Source: Rhizobium sophoriradicis (GTDB lineage Bacteria > Pseudomonadota > Alphaproteobacteria > Rhizobiales > Rhizobiaceae). Taken from it: a DNA stretch of 64,000 bases. The notes beneath the pieces were generated by a model. The model saw nothing but the letters and a program-made list of their open reading frames with translations. It had not been told where the DNA came from and made no database searches. The stretch covers positions 62,001 through 126,000 of the forward strand of contig NZ_RQIH01000018.1 in the NCBI RefSeq assembly GCF_003939025.1, written 5' to 3'. The translations under genes were made by a program, and so were the position numbers. Shown here one piece after another: positions 27,064-36,119 of this stretch. Each line of letters starts with the position of its first letter. The first letter of the stretch is position 1.

Positions 27064-27828
27064 TCAATCGAGCTTGAGCCGTTTGCGCAGATCGGCATTT
27101 TCAGCGCGAAGTTTTTCAGCCAGAAGCTTGCGCAGCCGCTGATTTTCCTCTTCTAACTGCAGGAGGTCCGCCATTTCATCGATCGCTGTCATCGGCGCGG
27201 CAGGCGCCGGCTGCACAGCCTTTGGAGCGCGGCGCACCGGTGCGCGTTTGGCACTCGCCGCAGCTTCGACCACCTTTGTCTTGCGCCCTCTCCTCTTCAC
27301 ACCACCGGCGCCGGCCAGAGCAGCTGCTGGCTCTGCCGTAGTGTCAGCTGACGCGGTTTCGAGTGCCGCGGCTTTCTTGGCCCTGGGTTTGCGCTGTTTC
27401 TTCGGCGTAATTGGCGTTTCGACAACGGCCGGCACATCGGCACTGGTTGCAGTATCAGTCTCGTCGGCCATGCTCGTCTCCTGTGTATCTGATGCAGTTG
27501 TCGACGGCTCAAGAGGCGGTGTCAACAACGACTCAGCCTGATCTGGTTTTGGTAGAGAAATTTCGCTGTTGGATTTGCCACTCTGAGAGCTATCCGACAG
27601 AAACGGCATTGCCTCTTTGTCTAGGTCGCGAGCGACGGATTTTAGGTCCACGTTGCCCCAGATCGAGTTCGACCTAGTATCGAGTTTTCGTCTGCCGCTT
27701 TTGTACTCGACGGCAAAACTGCGTTGCACTTTTTTCAATATAAAAGCCCTTGAAAAATTCACGGGATGATTTGGTGATAGGGTGGTGTATCCGAAATAAC
27801 GATTACCGGACTGCCCGTCTATAGCCAC
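27064..27828 (-). CDS. SyrB-like regulator
   Basis: Residues about 120-254 match the SyrB family of rhizobia: acidic start MADETDTATSADVPA, long Ala/Lys/Arg-rich AT-hook-like region (KKQRKPRAKKAAALE, KRRGRKTKVVEAA), and a C-terminal coiled coil (LQLEEENQRLRKLLAEKLRA). SyrB of Sinorhizobium meliloti represses the symbiotic activator gene syrM. The shorter form would start at 27471 after CAGGAGAC and give 135 residues. The GTG start at 27828 adds an N-terminal block (RSFAVEYKSGRRKLDTRSN) that I also know from longer SyrB-like proteins. The target in this strain is unknown. Confidence 0.75.
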   Translation of the reverse strand: MAIDGQSGNRYFGYTTLSPNHPVNFSRAFILKKVQRSFAVEYKSGRRKLDTRSNSIWGNVDLKSVARDLDKEAMPFLSDSSQSGKSNSEISLPKPDQAESLLTPPLEPSTTASDTQETSMADETDTATSADVPAVVETPITPKKQRKPRAKKAAALETASADTTAEPAAALAGAGGVKRRGRKTKVVEAAASAKRAPVRRAPKAVQPAPAAPMTAIDEMADLLQLEEENQRLRKLLAEKLRAENADLRKRLKLD

Positions 27829-28336
27829 GCTCGAATGTCCACCTCACCTTTCCAGGAGCAGAATTCGTGGCCAGTCGAATGGGGGATGAGACGGGTGAGG
27901 CTACATTGGCCCTGAACGAAGTCAAACCGTACTGATTCAAAAGTTGCACGTGGGCAACTTATCGGCGAGCTTCCTTGTTGTGCATCGCCGGAGTCTTAAA
28001 AGATTTTAACTGCCGAACCCTCAATCGAAGAAGCAATGCGCCTGTCAACCTTGTCTTTCTTTGCTCGCCTGCCGGGCCAGTTCCCTTCGATCCATTATGC
28101 GATCTTCCTGGCCCAAAACGTGAACTCCATAGCAACAAGCCGGCCGCTGGCCTCGAAAGCTCTCCCAGTACCAGCGACGTAGGAATGTCCTGGGCCGAGC
28201 GGATTGCGACTGACCGCTAGAGCCAATATCGGTGCGCCGGCGGAAGCTTCATGCGTGCGAGCCCTCATTCTTTTGGATGACTTTCCGCGCATCGTAAAAG
28301 CGTCATACTATCTTGGCGGGAAATTCGGAGAGGGGC

Positions 28337-29062
28337 ATGCATTATCGCCAAAGGTCGGTGCTGTCTGCGGCACCTTGGCTGATCATCGGAGCTGCCGTAG
28401 TAGGCGCTTCGAGCGGTGTAACTGTTGCAGACTTCGAAAAGCCGGAACTGCTAATCGCCGCCCTGCTTGTCGGCCTTATCATCGGCATGTCCGTTGAGCA
28501 GTTCCTAACCAGGACGAGCAGACAGGCGTGGCGCGAGAGAAACAGGTCACGATCGGAGGAAAGGCGCTGGAACGAGCGCATCATACAGGAACCCAGGCTT
28601 CAGACGCCAGCTGCTGAGCCATTGCGTCCAGTCGACGCCACGGATCAACTGCGTATTGTGATGCGCTCCAATTTCACCATTCAGCCATTGTTGAACAAGA
28701 GCGAAGCCCGGGTGTTTCGGGAACTCGACAGCGTCGTGATCGGCTGCAATTCCACCTGGCAGGTGATGGCTCAGGTTTCGTTGGGCGAGATCCTTCGAAG
28801 TGCCGACCCAGACGCCTACAGTTGCATCAACTCCAAACGTGTCGACTTGCTCCTCGTCGACGGCAATTGCCAACCGAGGCACGTCATCGAATACCAGGGC
28901 GGAGCACACCACCAAGGCACCGCGGCCGCGCGTGATGCGGTAAAGAAGGAGGCGCTGCGACGCGCCGGGATCGGCTATTATGAGGTGGTGGCTGGCCAAA
29001 CGACGCCGTCGGAACTCAGGCGATTGGTCGAGAAGCTGGTGGACAACCCGCGTGTCACTTAA
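28337..29062 (+). CDS. DUF2726 protein with N-terminal membrane segments
   Basis: The start at 28337 is preceded by GGAGAGGGG. Two hydrophobic segments (APWLIIGAAVVGASSGV and LLIAALLVGLIIGMSV) anchor the protein. The C-terminal DUF2726 domain is clear: LLNKSEARVFRELDSVV, VSLGEIL, INSKRVDLLLVDG and VIEYQGGAHHQGTAA. The D...E.Q pattern resembles restriction-endonuclease-like nuclease folds, so DNA cleavage is possible but unproven. It is transcribed alone. Upstream, 27829-28336 holds only short frames and presumably divergent promoters. Confidence 0.75.
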   Translation: MHYRQRSVLSAAPWLIIGAAVVGASSGVTVADFEKPELLIAALLVGLIIGMSVEQFLTRTSRQAWRERNRSRSEERRWNERIIQEPRLQTPAAEPLRPVDATDQLRIVMRSNFTIQPLLNKSEARVFRELDSVVIGCNSTWQVMAQVSLGEILRSADPDAYSCINSKRVDLLLVDGNCQPRHVIEYQGGAHHQGTAAARDAVKKEALRRAGIGYYEVVAGQTTPSELRRLVEKLVDNPRVT

Positions 29063-29265
29063 AGCGATATCATCACAAACCTATGCACGGCCGAGCCTCT
29101 TCGACAGGAAGAAACGATTGTCTTGCCGCGATGTAATTGAGGCACACCCGGAATGATCTCCGATCTCCAGGCGGTTCGCGAAAATCTGTTTCCGGCCAGT
29201 CGCGCAGCGATCGAGGACTTGCAGGCGTTCCCTTGGCATCGTGATCGAACCAATCGAATCCAAGC

Positions 29266-30087
29266 CTACAAGGCGCATTCGTCGCAAGCCATCGTAATCG
29301 ATGTACTGCCAGAACTTTGTCGCCATCCCGCAACGTTCCGGGCGATGAGCCTGATGGCCCTTGAAGGCACCCGGAATTGCCAGCGAGGCGCACAGGCCGG
29401 CTCCAGTCGCTCCGCCCAGATGTAGACGGCGACAATTGCCATGAGTGGCAGATGATGCGACGGCGCAAGCAAGGGCAACAGCATCAAGCCCCAACAGCTT
29501 GCAATGCACCAGAGACCGTGTGTCATCCCCCATGCCAGCACATTTTCATAGGCCGCCGGCGGAAAGGCGGCCAGGCTGGGGCGGCGATGACACCGGTTCA
29601 GGGCGACCTGCTTCCAGGGTGAAATCTGCCAGATAAACGCGATGATCAGGCACGCGACCAGAGGCAGGGCGGAACTGGTTGAAGCTAGGCGCAGCGTGAT
29701 CGCGACGCCGAGGAGAGCAATACCCGCCACCATCCATGTACCGAGATAACTGACGACAAACAACAGCTCGGCCCACGGCCGCACGCGCCAGAAGCTGCGC
29801 TCGCGCACATGCCTCAGTGGAACAGAGAGCGTCGGCAGCATCATTGCCATCACCATCATCGCCCAGCTGACGATCAGCTGCAAAGGTGAGACGTAACTGA
29901 AGAAAAAGGCATAAGTCTTCGGTGAGGGAGTGGACCAGACGAAAGCAGCGGAACAGATCGTCGGCATGGAGGTGCTGTCGCCGCCGACAGCCAGGGGAAT
30001 CCATGCCGAGCCGGCAGCCAGTGCGAGTGGCGCAAAACCGCGGCGCCACTCGCGCACCGCAGGAGAGGTGCTGCGCAAGACGCTCAC
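29266..30087 (-). CDS. DUF2182 metal-binding membrane protein
   Basis: This is a 273-residue polytopic membrane protein with five to seven helices. The MMVMAMMLPT motif and the SPWKQVALNRCHRRP loop are typical of DUF2182, a family annotated as predicted metal-binding membrane proteins. Its GTG start overlaps the tyrosinase stop (GTGA), so translation is coupled to the tyrosinase. This placement suggests a role in copper delivery or membrane steps for the oxidase; that is inference. Positions 29063-29265 contain no gene. Confidence 0.75.
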   Translation of the reverse strand: MSVLRSTSPAVREWRRGFAPLALAAGSAWIPLAVGGDSTSMPTICSAAFVWSTPSPKTYAFFFSYVSPLQLIVSWAMMVMAMMLPTLSVPLRHVRERSFWRVRPWAELLFVVSYLGTWMVAGIALLGVAITLRLASTSSALPLVACLIIAFIWQISPWKQVALNRCHRRPSLAAFPPAAYENVLAWGMTHGLWCIASCWGLMLLPLLAPSHHLPLMAIVAVYIWAERLEPACAPRWQFRVPSRAIRLIARNVAGWRQSSGSTSITMACDECAL

Positions 30088-31685
30088 TCGAATTGCCGAT
30101 AGATGCTGATCCGGCCGATTTTGATATTCGCCGCATCCGGGATGTTTTCGAGCGGGACGAAACTTACCGGCAGGCGGGCGACATCAAATTCGCCGTCGAG
30201 GTGCATTTTATCGACAATGTCTGTGATTTCCAGCTTGTATGTGATGCCGTTTCCGGAATGTTTGCCTGCCGGATCGCTCGCCTGCGTCACGCCAAAGAGC
30301 GCGACACTGCCCGCCAGATATTTCTTGTTCCCGGCGGGATCGGCCCCCTCGGGCAGCCCGACATAGACCTGGAATATCACGGCGTCATGCACGCCGGTGA
30401 CATTCTCGAGATTGAGAAACACGCGGTCGGGCGCCGTCGGGGCGATCCTGTTGGCGCTCAGGCTTTGGCTCACCCTGGCCCTCGCATCCGGCTCGACCTT
30501 GACAGAGCTGCGCATAGTGCCGCTGCCGGCGAGCGACATGCCGCTGTCGCTGGCCGCGACCAGTTCCACCTTGTTCTGTGTCGGCATGTCTAAACCTCTT
30601 GTGGCAGCAACGGAACTCCGCGCAATGCCCAGTCTCTCCATGCGTGCGGCGACGGTGACGATCGGTCCGGCCTCCGCGCCGGGTGTCAGGTCGTCGTATT
30701 CATAGCCCAGACTGGCCAAGTCCTGCATTTTCGTCGGAGTATAAACCCATTTGGTCTTATCTGGGTTCGGCATTGTAAATTCGCGCTCACCGATGCTCGC
30801 CGGCCCATCCAACCATTTGGAGTCTGTCGGATTTTGCCAATCCGTCGGCGAAGTAAAGGGTTTGCCTGTGGGAAATTTGTTCCAGCTCTCCCACAACCGA
30901 TCGATATTGCAGTGATGTAGGTAAAAGATAGGGTCGAGCGCTGCCGCGGTCGGAGTCGACATCAGGCCCGGCAATGGGCGCCCGGCCTGAGGCGAACCTG
31001 GCGGAAACACCAGGGTTGGGTGACCACCACCAACCAGCACATGGATGATGTTGTGCGGATCCGATTCGATTCCGCCGCTTTCTTCGCCGCTCCAGCTGAA
31101 GCCCGTTTCAACGCCACCGAATCCGGCACTGCCCCCGCCGCCGGGTCCGGCAAATTCTGGATCCTGCATCGCATTCAGGTTGGTTTGCGAGCTGACGTCG
31201 AATGGTGTGCTGCTGCTGAGCACCCCCCACCGCTGTTCGACAAACAGCGGATTGTCTCCGGTGCCATCCGGCCAATTGGCCGTGCGGAATGCCGGCGGCA
31301 GGACGTCCTGATCGGTTCCGAAATAGTTCCAATAGGGCAAGGCCCAGCTGGCGCTTGGTCCGTTGAGCAGTTCGATCTCGTGCCGGAGCATATTTTCCAG
31401 AGCCAGGAGATACCCGCGATGCCAGGGCAGGAAATACCAGCTCTGGTGCTGACATTGGTCGAGATAGGTCGACGTGTCGGATGCATTGGGGTCCGCATCG
31501 GCACTGTCGGTGATCTGATAGAAATCCCAGAGCCCGCGCCACATCCCATGAATCGCCGCATAGAAGTTCCAGCTTGTCGGATCTTCCAGCTTGCGGGCCT
31601 TCATCGCCTTGACGCCCCTTGCATACCAGAGGATCGGGTCGGCCCAGTCACTTCCCAACTCAAAGATATTCTCCCGTTTGCGCAT
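30084..31685 (-). CDS. Tyrosinase (binuclear copper monooxygenase)
   Basis: This is a 533-residue protein. The CuA histidines appear as H46 (AIHGMW), H80 (CQHQSWYF) and H89 (LPWHRGY). CuB is given by H211 and H215 (DPHNIIH) and the LHHCNIDRLW motif (257/258). The catalytic domain covers about 1-310; a beta-rich C-terminal domain follows, like the capping domain of plant and fungal polyphenol oxidases. The enzyme hydroxylates or oxidises phenols to quinones, which gives melanin. No signal peptide is visible. It is shorter than, and distinct from, the roughly 600-residue MelA I recall from R. etli. The operon order is M4 protease, small protein, tyrosinase, DUF2182. Confidence 0.9.
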   Translation of the reverse strand: MRKRENIFELGSDWADPILWYARGVKAMKARKLEDPTSWNFYAAIHGMWRGLWDFYQITDSADADPNASDTSTYLDQCQHQSWYFLPWHRGYLLALENMLRHEIELLNGPSASWALPYWNYFGTDQDVLPPAFRTANWPDGTGDNPLFVEQRWGVLSSSTPFDVSSQTNLNAMQDPEFAGPGGGGSAGFGGVETGFSWSGEESGGIESDPHNIIHVLVGGGHPTLVFPPGSPQAGRPLPGLMSTPTAAALDPIFYLHHCNIDRLWESWNKFPTGKPFTSPTDWQNPTDSKWLDGPASIGEREFTMPNPDKTKWVYTPTKMQDLASLGYEYDDLTPGAEAGPIVTVAARMERLGIARSSVAATRGLDMPTQNKVELVAASDSGMSLAGSGTMRSSVKVEPDARARVSQSLSANRIAPTAPDRVFLNLENVTGVHDAVIFQVYVGLPEGADPAGNKKYLAGSVALFGVTQASDPAGKHSGNGITYKLEITDIVDKMHLDGEFDVARLPVSFVPLENIPDAANIKIGRISIYRQFE

Positions 31686-31757
31686 CGCACTGTCCTCTCA
31701 GGAAACGATCGAGAATTGCTGGCCGCAGACTGCACGCGACCACTCAGGCCGGCCGCA

Positions 31758-32156
31758 TCAAACGCGCACCGCATAGAACGTGGCCGTATAACCCGCGGGT
31801 GACTGACCATTGGAGTGGGTCACTGTCCGAATAACCGTACCGACGATGGTGTCGATCTGGTCCACGCCGTTCGGCCAGCGGGGAACGGGATAGCCGAGAT
31901 AGTCGTAGACCCATTCCTCGTTGTCGATCATGCCGCGCCCCTGCCATTTCAGCGTCGCCGGCGCGCCGTCCGTGGCAGCCCCGTCGAGGGAAAGAGACCA
32001 GCCGGTTCCGCCAAGAGAACCGCCGATCTTGCCGGGCGCAGGCTCGGACAAAATCAGCGTTCCCGCGCCAAAGCGCAAACTGTCGAAAGATGCGGAAAGG
32101 TCGGGGTTGTTCACCAGGCTTCGATAACTCCAGATGCCGGAAAAGCTTATCGCCAT
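31758..32156 (-). CDS. Uncharacterised small protein paired with a copper oxidase (paralogue B)
   Basis: This 132-residue protein starts at 32156 after AGGAGG. It aligns over its whole length with the protein at 9136-9528: FSGIWSYRSLVNNPDLS near the start, IGGSLGGTGWSLSL in the middle and RWPNGVDQIDTIVGTVI, TATFYAVR at the end. It is 72 bases upstream of the tyrosinase. Two copies, each directly next to a copper oxidase gene, suggest a dedicated partner such as a copper donor or cap protein. No metal-binding motif is obvious. No family name is known to me. Confidence 0.7.
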   Translation of the reverse strand: MAISFSGIWSYRSLVNNPDLSASFDSLRFGAGTLILSEPAPGKIGGSLGGTGWSLSLDGAATDGAPATLKWQGRGMIDNEEWVYDYLGYPVPRWPNGVDQIDTIVGTVIRTVTHSNGQSPAGYTATFYAVRV

Positions 32157-32219
32157 GATAGTCCTCCTTCGGTGAAGCATGCTCAAATCATGTGGCGAGC
32201 GGCAGAGGGTCCCCCCGCG

Positions 32220-33890
32220 TCAGGCGATGCCGACACCGTCGAATGACGCGTCGATCGCCGAAATCCGTCGCGCAAGCTGAGCGGATGGAGCGGTCCTGAA
32301 CAAGGTGCGTGCCGCACTGACGACAGCCCGACGACTGTCACGGAATTGCGAGGTGCGCGAGAGCAGCTGCGTCACCGCGACATAGAAGACCGCGGCGACT
32401 TCGTCTGGCGTGAAGACCAGACTGCCGCCTTCCTCCGCCACCAGCATGAGATAAGCCGCCTTGTTATGGATACCGCTGTTGACATGCACCCCTCCCCAGT
32501 CGCCATTCTGAGTGACCGGCATGATCCGATACTGGTTCATATGTGCAGGCTGGCCCCGCGACGCGGGATCGGACATGTCGCGGATGGGACCGCCGCCTCG
32601 CGCGAACCCCTGCCCGAGCCTCCAGTCCCATTGGCGGGGATCGGGATTGCCTCTATTGGCGATCAGCATGCCGAAAATATCGGAATAGGATTCGTTGAGC
32701 GCTCCGGATTGCGCTGCATATTCGAGGCGTGAGGTATTGTCGGTCACGCCATGGAACATCTCGTGCCCGACGATATCGAGCGCGGCGGCCAGGGTGAGAA
32801 GCTGGTTGCCGTTGAGCACCTGGCCATAGACCATTTGGACGCCATTCCAATAGGCGTTGAACCACTGGTTTCCACCGGGGCTTTCGCGCATGACGACGCA
32901 ATTGATGCTGGCGTTCATCGGGCCGCCGCGATTGTCGATATTATTCCTCAACACGACTTCACGGAGGAAATGCGCGACGGCCGCCGCATTTGCATGCGCG
33001 CTGACTGCGGCAGGCGGCCAGGCAGGTCCTATTTCGTCCCCCGGCAGCAGGGCATCGTTGACGTTCGGATCCCGAAAACGAAAGTCGAAGGTCTGGATAT
33101 TGTTCACCGTGTCCTTCAGAACGGCGCGGGCACCAATTTTTTCGACATTTATGGTCCGTTGAACATTGCGGGCGTCGAAGGCGAGCTGCTCCTCGGCGGC
33201 CATTGTCGGGGTACGCGGTAATTCCGCAATCACCCTCCCGGTATTCGCATCCACCACGTAGTCGAAATAACGCGGCCTCAACGGACCGGATCCGGCACTC
33301 TCCGGCATCGTCACCTCGACGTCCTCGAAAATATATGCCAGATGCCATTTGTCCTTCTTGGCCTCGTAATAGAAACTGAGACGGGGCGCGACACCGGCGA
33401 TCTTCTTCTTGAACTGGCCTTTCTTGTCGACCGCCGACGCCGCTCTGGTGGCCGAAATCTTCGCCACAGGCGGAACATTGGTCGGCTCCCCCAGCGCCGA
33501 ATTCAGGCTCACGAGTTTGTTGTCGTCGTCCAGCTCCACGGTCACCAGCGACCCGTAGACAGGGATGTCGTGGAACGCCTGGCGAAATTTGACGGTACGG
33601 GTATGGGTCAGTGGAACCGTTTCTGTGCCGATAACCTTGAATTGAGAGTCAGCGTTTTCTGCAGACGGCGCAGTAAAGTCGGGGACGCTATTGCTTGTGA
33701 GCGCATGGCCGAGATATCGACGGGCCGCAGTCTCAGGGTCCACCACCTGTGTGGCAGCAGGCTCAAACGCGAAGGTCGGGAGGTCAGACTGTTCTTTAGC
33801 GAGAGCGGCGAACATAGGAGCCGATCCGGCGTCCGATACGTGCATCGAAAAAGATTTCATCCCGTTTCCGGGCCTGTGTGACTCTGCCAT
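32220..33890 (-). CDS. Thermolysin-like (M4) neutral metalloprotease
   Basis: The protein has about 556 residues. A propeptide with FTP features (FRQAFHDIPVYGSLVTVELD) is followed by the catalytic domain with VGHEMFHGVT (zinc ligands H and H, about 375-379), NESYSDIFG (third ligand E) and VHVNSGIHNKAAYL with the catalytic His. All M4 active-site residues are therefore present. No clear signal peptide is seen, although most relatives are secreted. Starts at 33890 or 33860 are possible. It is the first gene of the tyrosinase operon and may process a partner or the tyrosinase itself; that is inference. Confidence 0.88.
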   Translation of the reverse strand: MAESHRPGNGMKSFSMHVSDAGSAPMFAALAKEQSDLPTFAFEPAATQVVDPETAARRYLGHALTSNSVPDFTAPSAENADSQFKVIGTETVPLTHTRTVKFRQAFHDIPVYGSLVTVELDDDNKLVSLNSALGEPTNVPPVAKISATRAASAVDKKGQFKKKIAGVAPRLSFYYEAKKDKWHLAYIFEDVEVTMPESAGSGPLRPRYFDYVVDANTGRVIAELPRTPTMAAEEQLAFDARNVQRTINVEKIGARAVLKDTVNNIQTFDFRFRDPNVNDALLPGDEIGPAWPPAAVSAHANAAAVAHFLREVVLRNNIDNRGGPMNASINCVVMRESPGGNQWFNAYWNGVQMVYGQVLNGNQLLTLAAALDIVGHEMFHGVTDNTSRLEYAAQSGALNESYSDIFGMLIANRGNPDPRQWDWRLGQGFARGGGPIRDMSDPASRGQPAHMNQYRIMPVTQNGDWGGVHVNSGIHNKAAYLMLVAEEGGSLVFTPDEVAAVFYVAVTQLLSRTSQFRDSRRAVVSAARTLFRTAPSAQLARRISAIDASFDGVGIA

Positions 33891-34513
33891 GGCAAATCCC
33901 CATCCCCATAGAGGCAGCCGCGTCGCAGGCGGCACGCCGGCTATGCAGTGTTGCTTCGGTCAAATCCGATATCGCTCACACCCTTCTAAATCGTTCGCGG
34001 AGGTATCCATGCTCGTCGGCTCGCCATCTGTAGCGCACGTCCTGTTCGTTCTGCCCGCGTCTACGGTTCAACGCCAAAGTCACAAAAGCACAGCATGCTC
34101 CGCGAGTAGGGTCACGACATAGTCGCGTCCCCCTCCGAGAGAGGATCCGGAAGAACTGAAATGGTGTGGATGCCCTTATAACGATAGGTTTTATTAAAAC
34201 ACGAACGCAAGCAACCATCAAGAGCTTTATCGTTCATAGTACAATTATTTCATGCACTCATTATTACTTGTAGGGACGATGGATCCATAGGTGTGCAGGT
34301 GGCCGCATTAGGCCTTGCAGGGAGAAAACGCGCACCAGCCGCCTGGATGAGAATCTGCATTGGTCGGCAAGGCGGATTTAGGCTCAGAGGCGGGTCTGGG
34401 AGAGCAGGCAACTTGCGAGCACGAGCAGCTTGAGCATGATGGCGACGAGGAGATCTTGGCTATTTTTCCTGCGGCTTTGAATGTGTTTGCTAAGCGAGCA
34501 AGAGCGGGGGGAC
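33891..34513. other. Non-coding stretch upstream of the tyrosinase operon
   Basis: No convincing gene is present. The segment 34190-34270 is AT-rich and a likely place for the promoter of the minus-strand protease-tyrosinase operon. The last 130 bases before the IS3 element carry a minus-strand frame (DLLVAIMLKLLVLASCLL) that I cannot assign. Confidence 0.4.
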
Positions 34514-34552
34514 TGAACCGCGCCGGGTTTGCCGGAGACCGTTTGGTTTAAG

Positions 34553-35458
34553 TTATGCGGCCATAGCTGGTGCGTCCAGCATGGCGTAGTATCGTTCTTC
34601 TGCCTCTGCTGGCGGAATATTCCCAATGGGTTCCAGAAGACGGCGGTGGTTGAACCAGTCGATCCATTCGAGCGTGGCGAACTCCACGGCTTCGAAGTTG
34701 CGCCATGGGTCCTCGCCGATGGATGACCTCGGCCTTGTAAAGACCGTTGATCGTTTCGGCGAGAGCATTGTCGTAACTGTCGCCAACGCTTCCGACAGAC
34801 GGCTCGTGCCCGCCTCCGCCAGCCGTTCGGAATAGCGAATGGACACATATTGCGAGCCGCGGTCGGAATGATGAACCAGCGCGCCACGTTTAACGGGCCG
34901 CCGATCATGAAGCGCCTGGTCGAGGGCATCGAGCACAAAGCCCGCATGGGCCGTTCGGCTTGCCCGCCAACCGACGATACGGCGGGCGAAGGCATCAATG
35001 ACGAAGGCCACGTAAACGAAGCCCTGCCAGGTCGCGACATAGGTGAAATCGGATAACCACAGCATGTTCGGCGCTGGAGCGAAGAACTGTCGGTTCACCC
35101 GGTCGAGCGGACATGGAGCGGACTTGTCCGACACGGTGGTTTTGACTGGCTTGCCGCGAATGACGCCTTGAAGCCCCATCATTCTCATAAGCCGAGCGAC
35201 GGTGCAGCGGGCGATGTCGTAACCTTCTCGCTGCAACTGCCGCCAGACTTTGCGCACGCCATAGACCTGGAAGTTCTCGTTGAACACCCGACGTATCTCG
35301 ACTTTCATGGCAATATCATTCCGTTCGCGGGCCGATAGGCGGTCCACGTCCATGCGCTTGGCGATAACCTCATAATAGGTGGACGGGGCAATCGGCAGCA
35401 GTCTGCAGATCGGCTCGACCCCGAGCACCGAGCGGTGTTCGTCGATGAAGGAGATCAT
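34553..35458 (-). pseudogene. IS3 transposase OrfB, with internal frame disruption
   Basis: This reads as a 301-residue integrase-type transposase. The first catalytic Asp is in MLWLSDFTYVATW, and VHHSDRGSQYVSIRYSERL carries the second. Just after this, about 35 residues (TSRLSEALATVTTML) are out of frame compared with the normal GSVGDSYDNALAE block that holds the catalytic Glu environment. A second shift restores the frame at FEAVEFATLEW. Two compensating indels therefore damage the active site. Confidence 0.8.
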
Positions 35459-35786
35459 CGCTTCAGTGGGCGGTCGAGCTCCGCCTGGGCAAAATACGCC
35501 GAGGCTTTGCGTAGAATCTCATTCGCCTGACGAAGCTCGCGGTTCTCTCGCTCCAGAGCCTTCATCTTCTCCGCCACGTCACTCGGCAAACCTGCACGCT
35601 TGCCGCTGTCGACCTCGGCCTTCTTCACCCATTCATGGAGGGTATGCGCCGAGCAACCGATCTTGGCCGCTATCGATGATACCGCCGCCCAGCGGGGGGG
35701 GGATGTTCGGCTTCATGCTCCGTCACCATCCGAACGGCGCGGGCACGAACTTCAGGAGAGAATTTGTTCGTCGTCTTGCTTGTCAT
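35457..35786 (-). pseudogene. IS3 OrfA, frameshifted at a poly-C tract
   Basis: MTSKTTNKFSPEVRARAVRM starts at 35786 and is the usual helix-turn-helix start of IS3 OrfA. A run of C residues at about 35693-35700 shifts the frame. The remainder (AKIGCSAHTLHEWVKKAEV and the leucine-zipper ERENRELRQANEIL) is in another frame. The homopolymer may be a sequencing error or a slippage site. Confidence 0.75.
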
Positions 35787-35842
35787 AGACCCTACTTCTC
35801 ACGAGTTGGGGGCTCCGGCAAACTCGGCGCGGTTCATTCTGA

Positions 35843-36095
35843 CAAGACCTCCATACCTACGACCCGGCCCGTGAAGGGCTTGAGCCGCTAATCGAAAAGG
35901 TGTGGAGTTATTGCGAGGCCAACGGGATCGCCGCGAAGACTGTGACGCTCAAGTTGAAATATTCTGATTTCGCCCAGATCACCCGCAGCAAAACGGTTCC
36001 CACACCGCTGCCGGTAATCGCCGACCTGAAGGAGATCGTCAACCTTCTGCTGGTGCCGATCTTTCCGCCCCGAAAGGGCATTCGCTGTGTTCCGG
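35843..36095 (+). pseudogene. dinB: DNA polymerase IV (dinB), C-terminal relic
   Basis: The plus strand encodes DLHTYDPAREGLEPLIEKVW, YCEANGIAAKTVTLKLKYSD and FAQITRSKTV. These match the little-finger domain of Y-family polymerase DinB. Nothing of the catalytic palm is present: the IS3 element directly abuts its left side. The end degenerates at about 36090, next to the convergent operon end at 36120. Confidence 0.75.
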
Positions 36096-36119
36096 CGTGC
36101 AAATTTGGCCTAAAGCTCG

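Larger units (their letters stand above)
34514..35836 (-). mobile_element. IS3-family insertion sequence with terminal inverted repeats
   Basis: The left end reads TGAACCGCGCCGGGTTTGCC and the right end, on the other strand, TGAACCGCGCCGAGTTTGCC, giving imperfect inverted repeats of about 24 bases that continue with GGAG. Between them are orfA and orfB of an IS3-type element of 1.32 kb. No target-site duplication is visible, so the flanks may have recombined: dinB sequence lies on the right side only. Confidence 0.8.

Noticed and set aside
27829..28336. Search for a nod box or NifA site upstream of the DUF2726 and SyrB-like genes
   Set aside because: No stretch matched the long nod-box consensus or TGT-N10-ACA near a suitable start.
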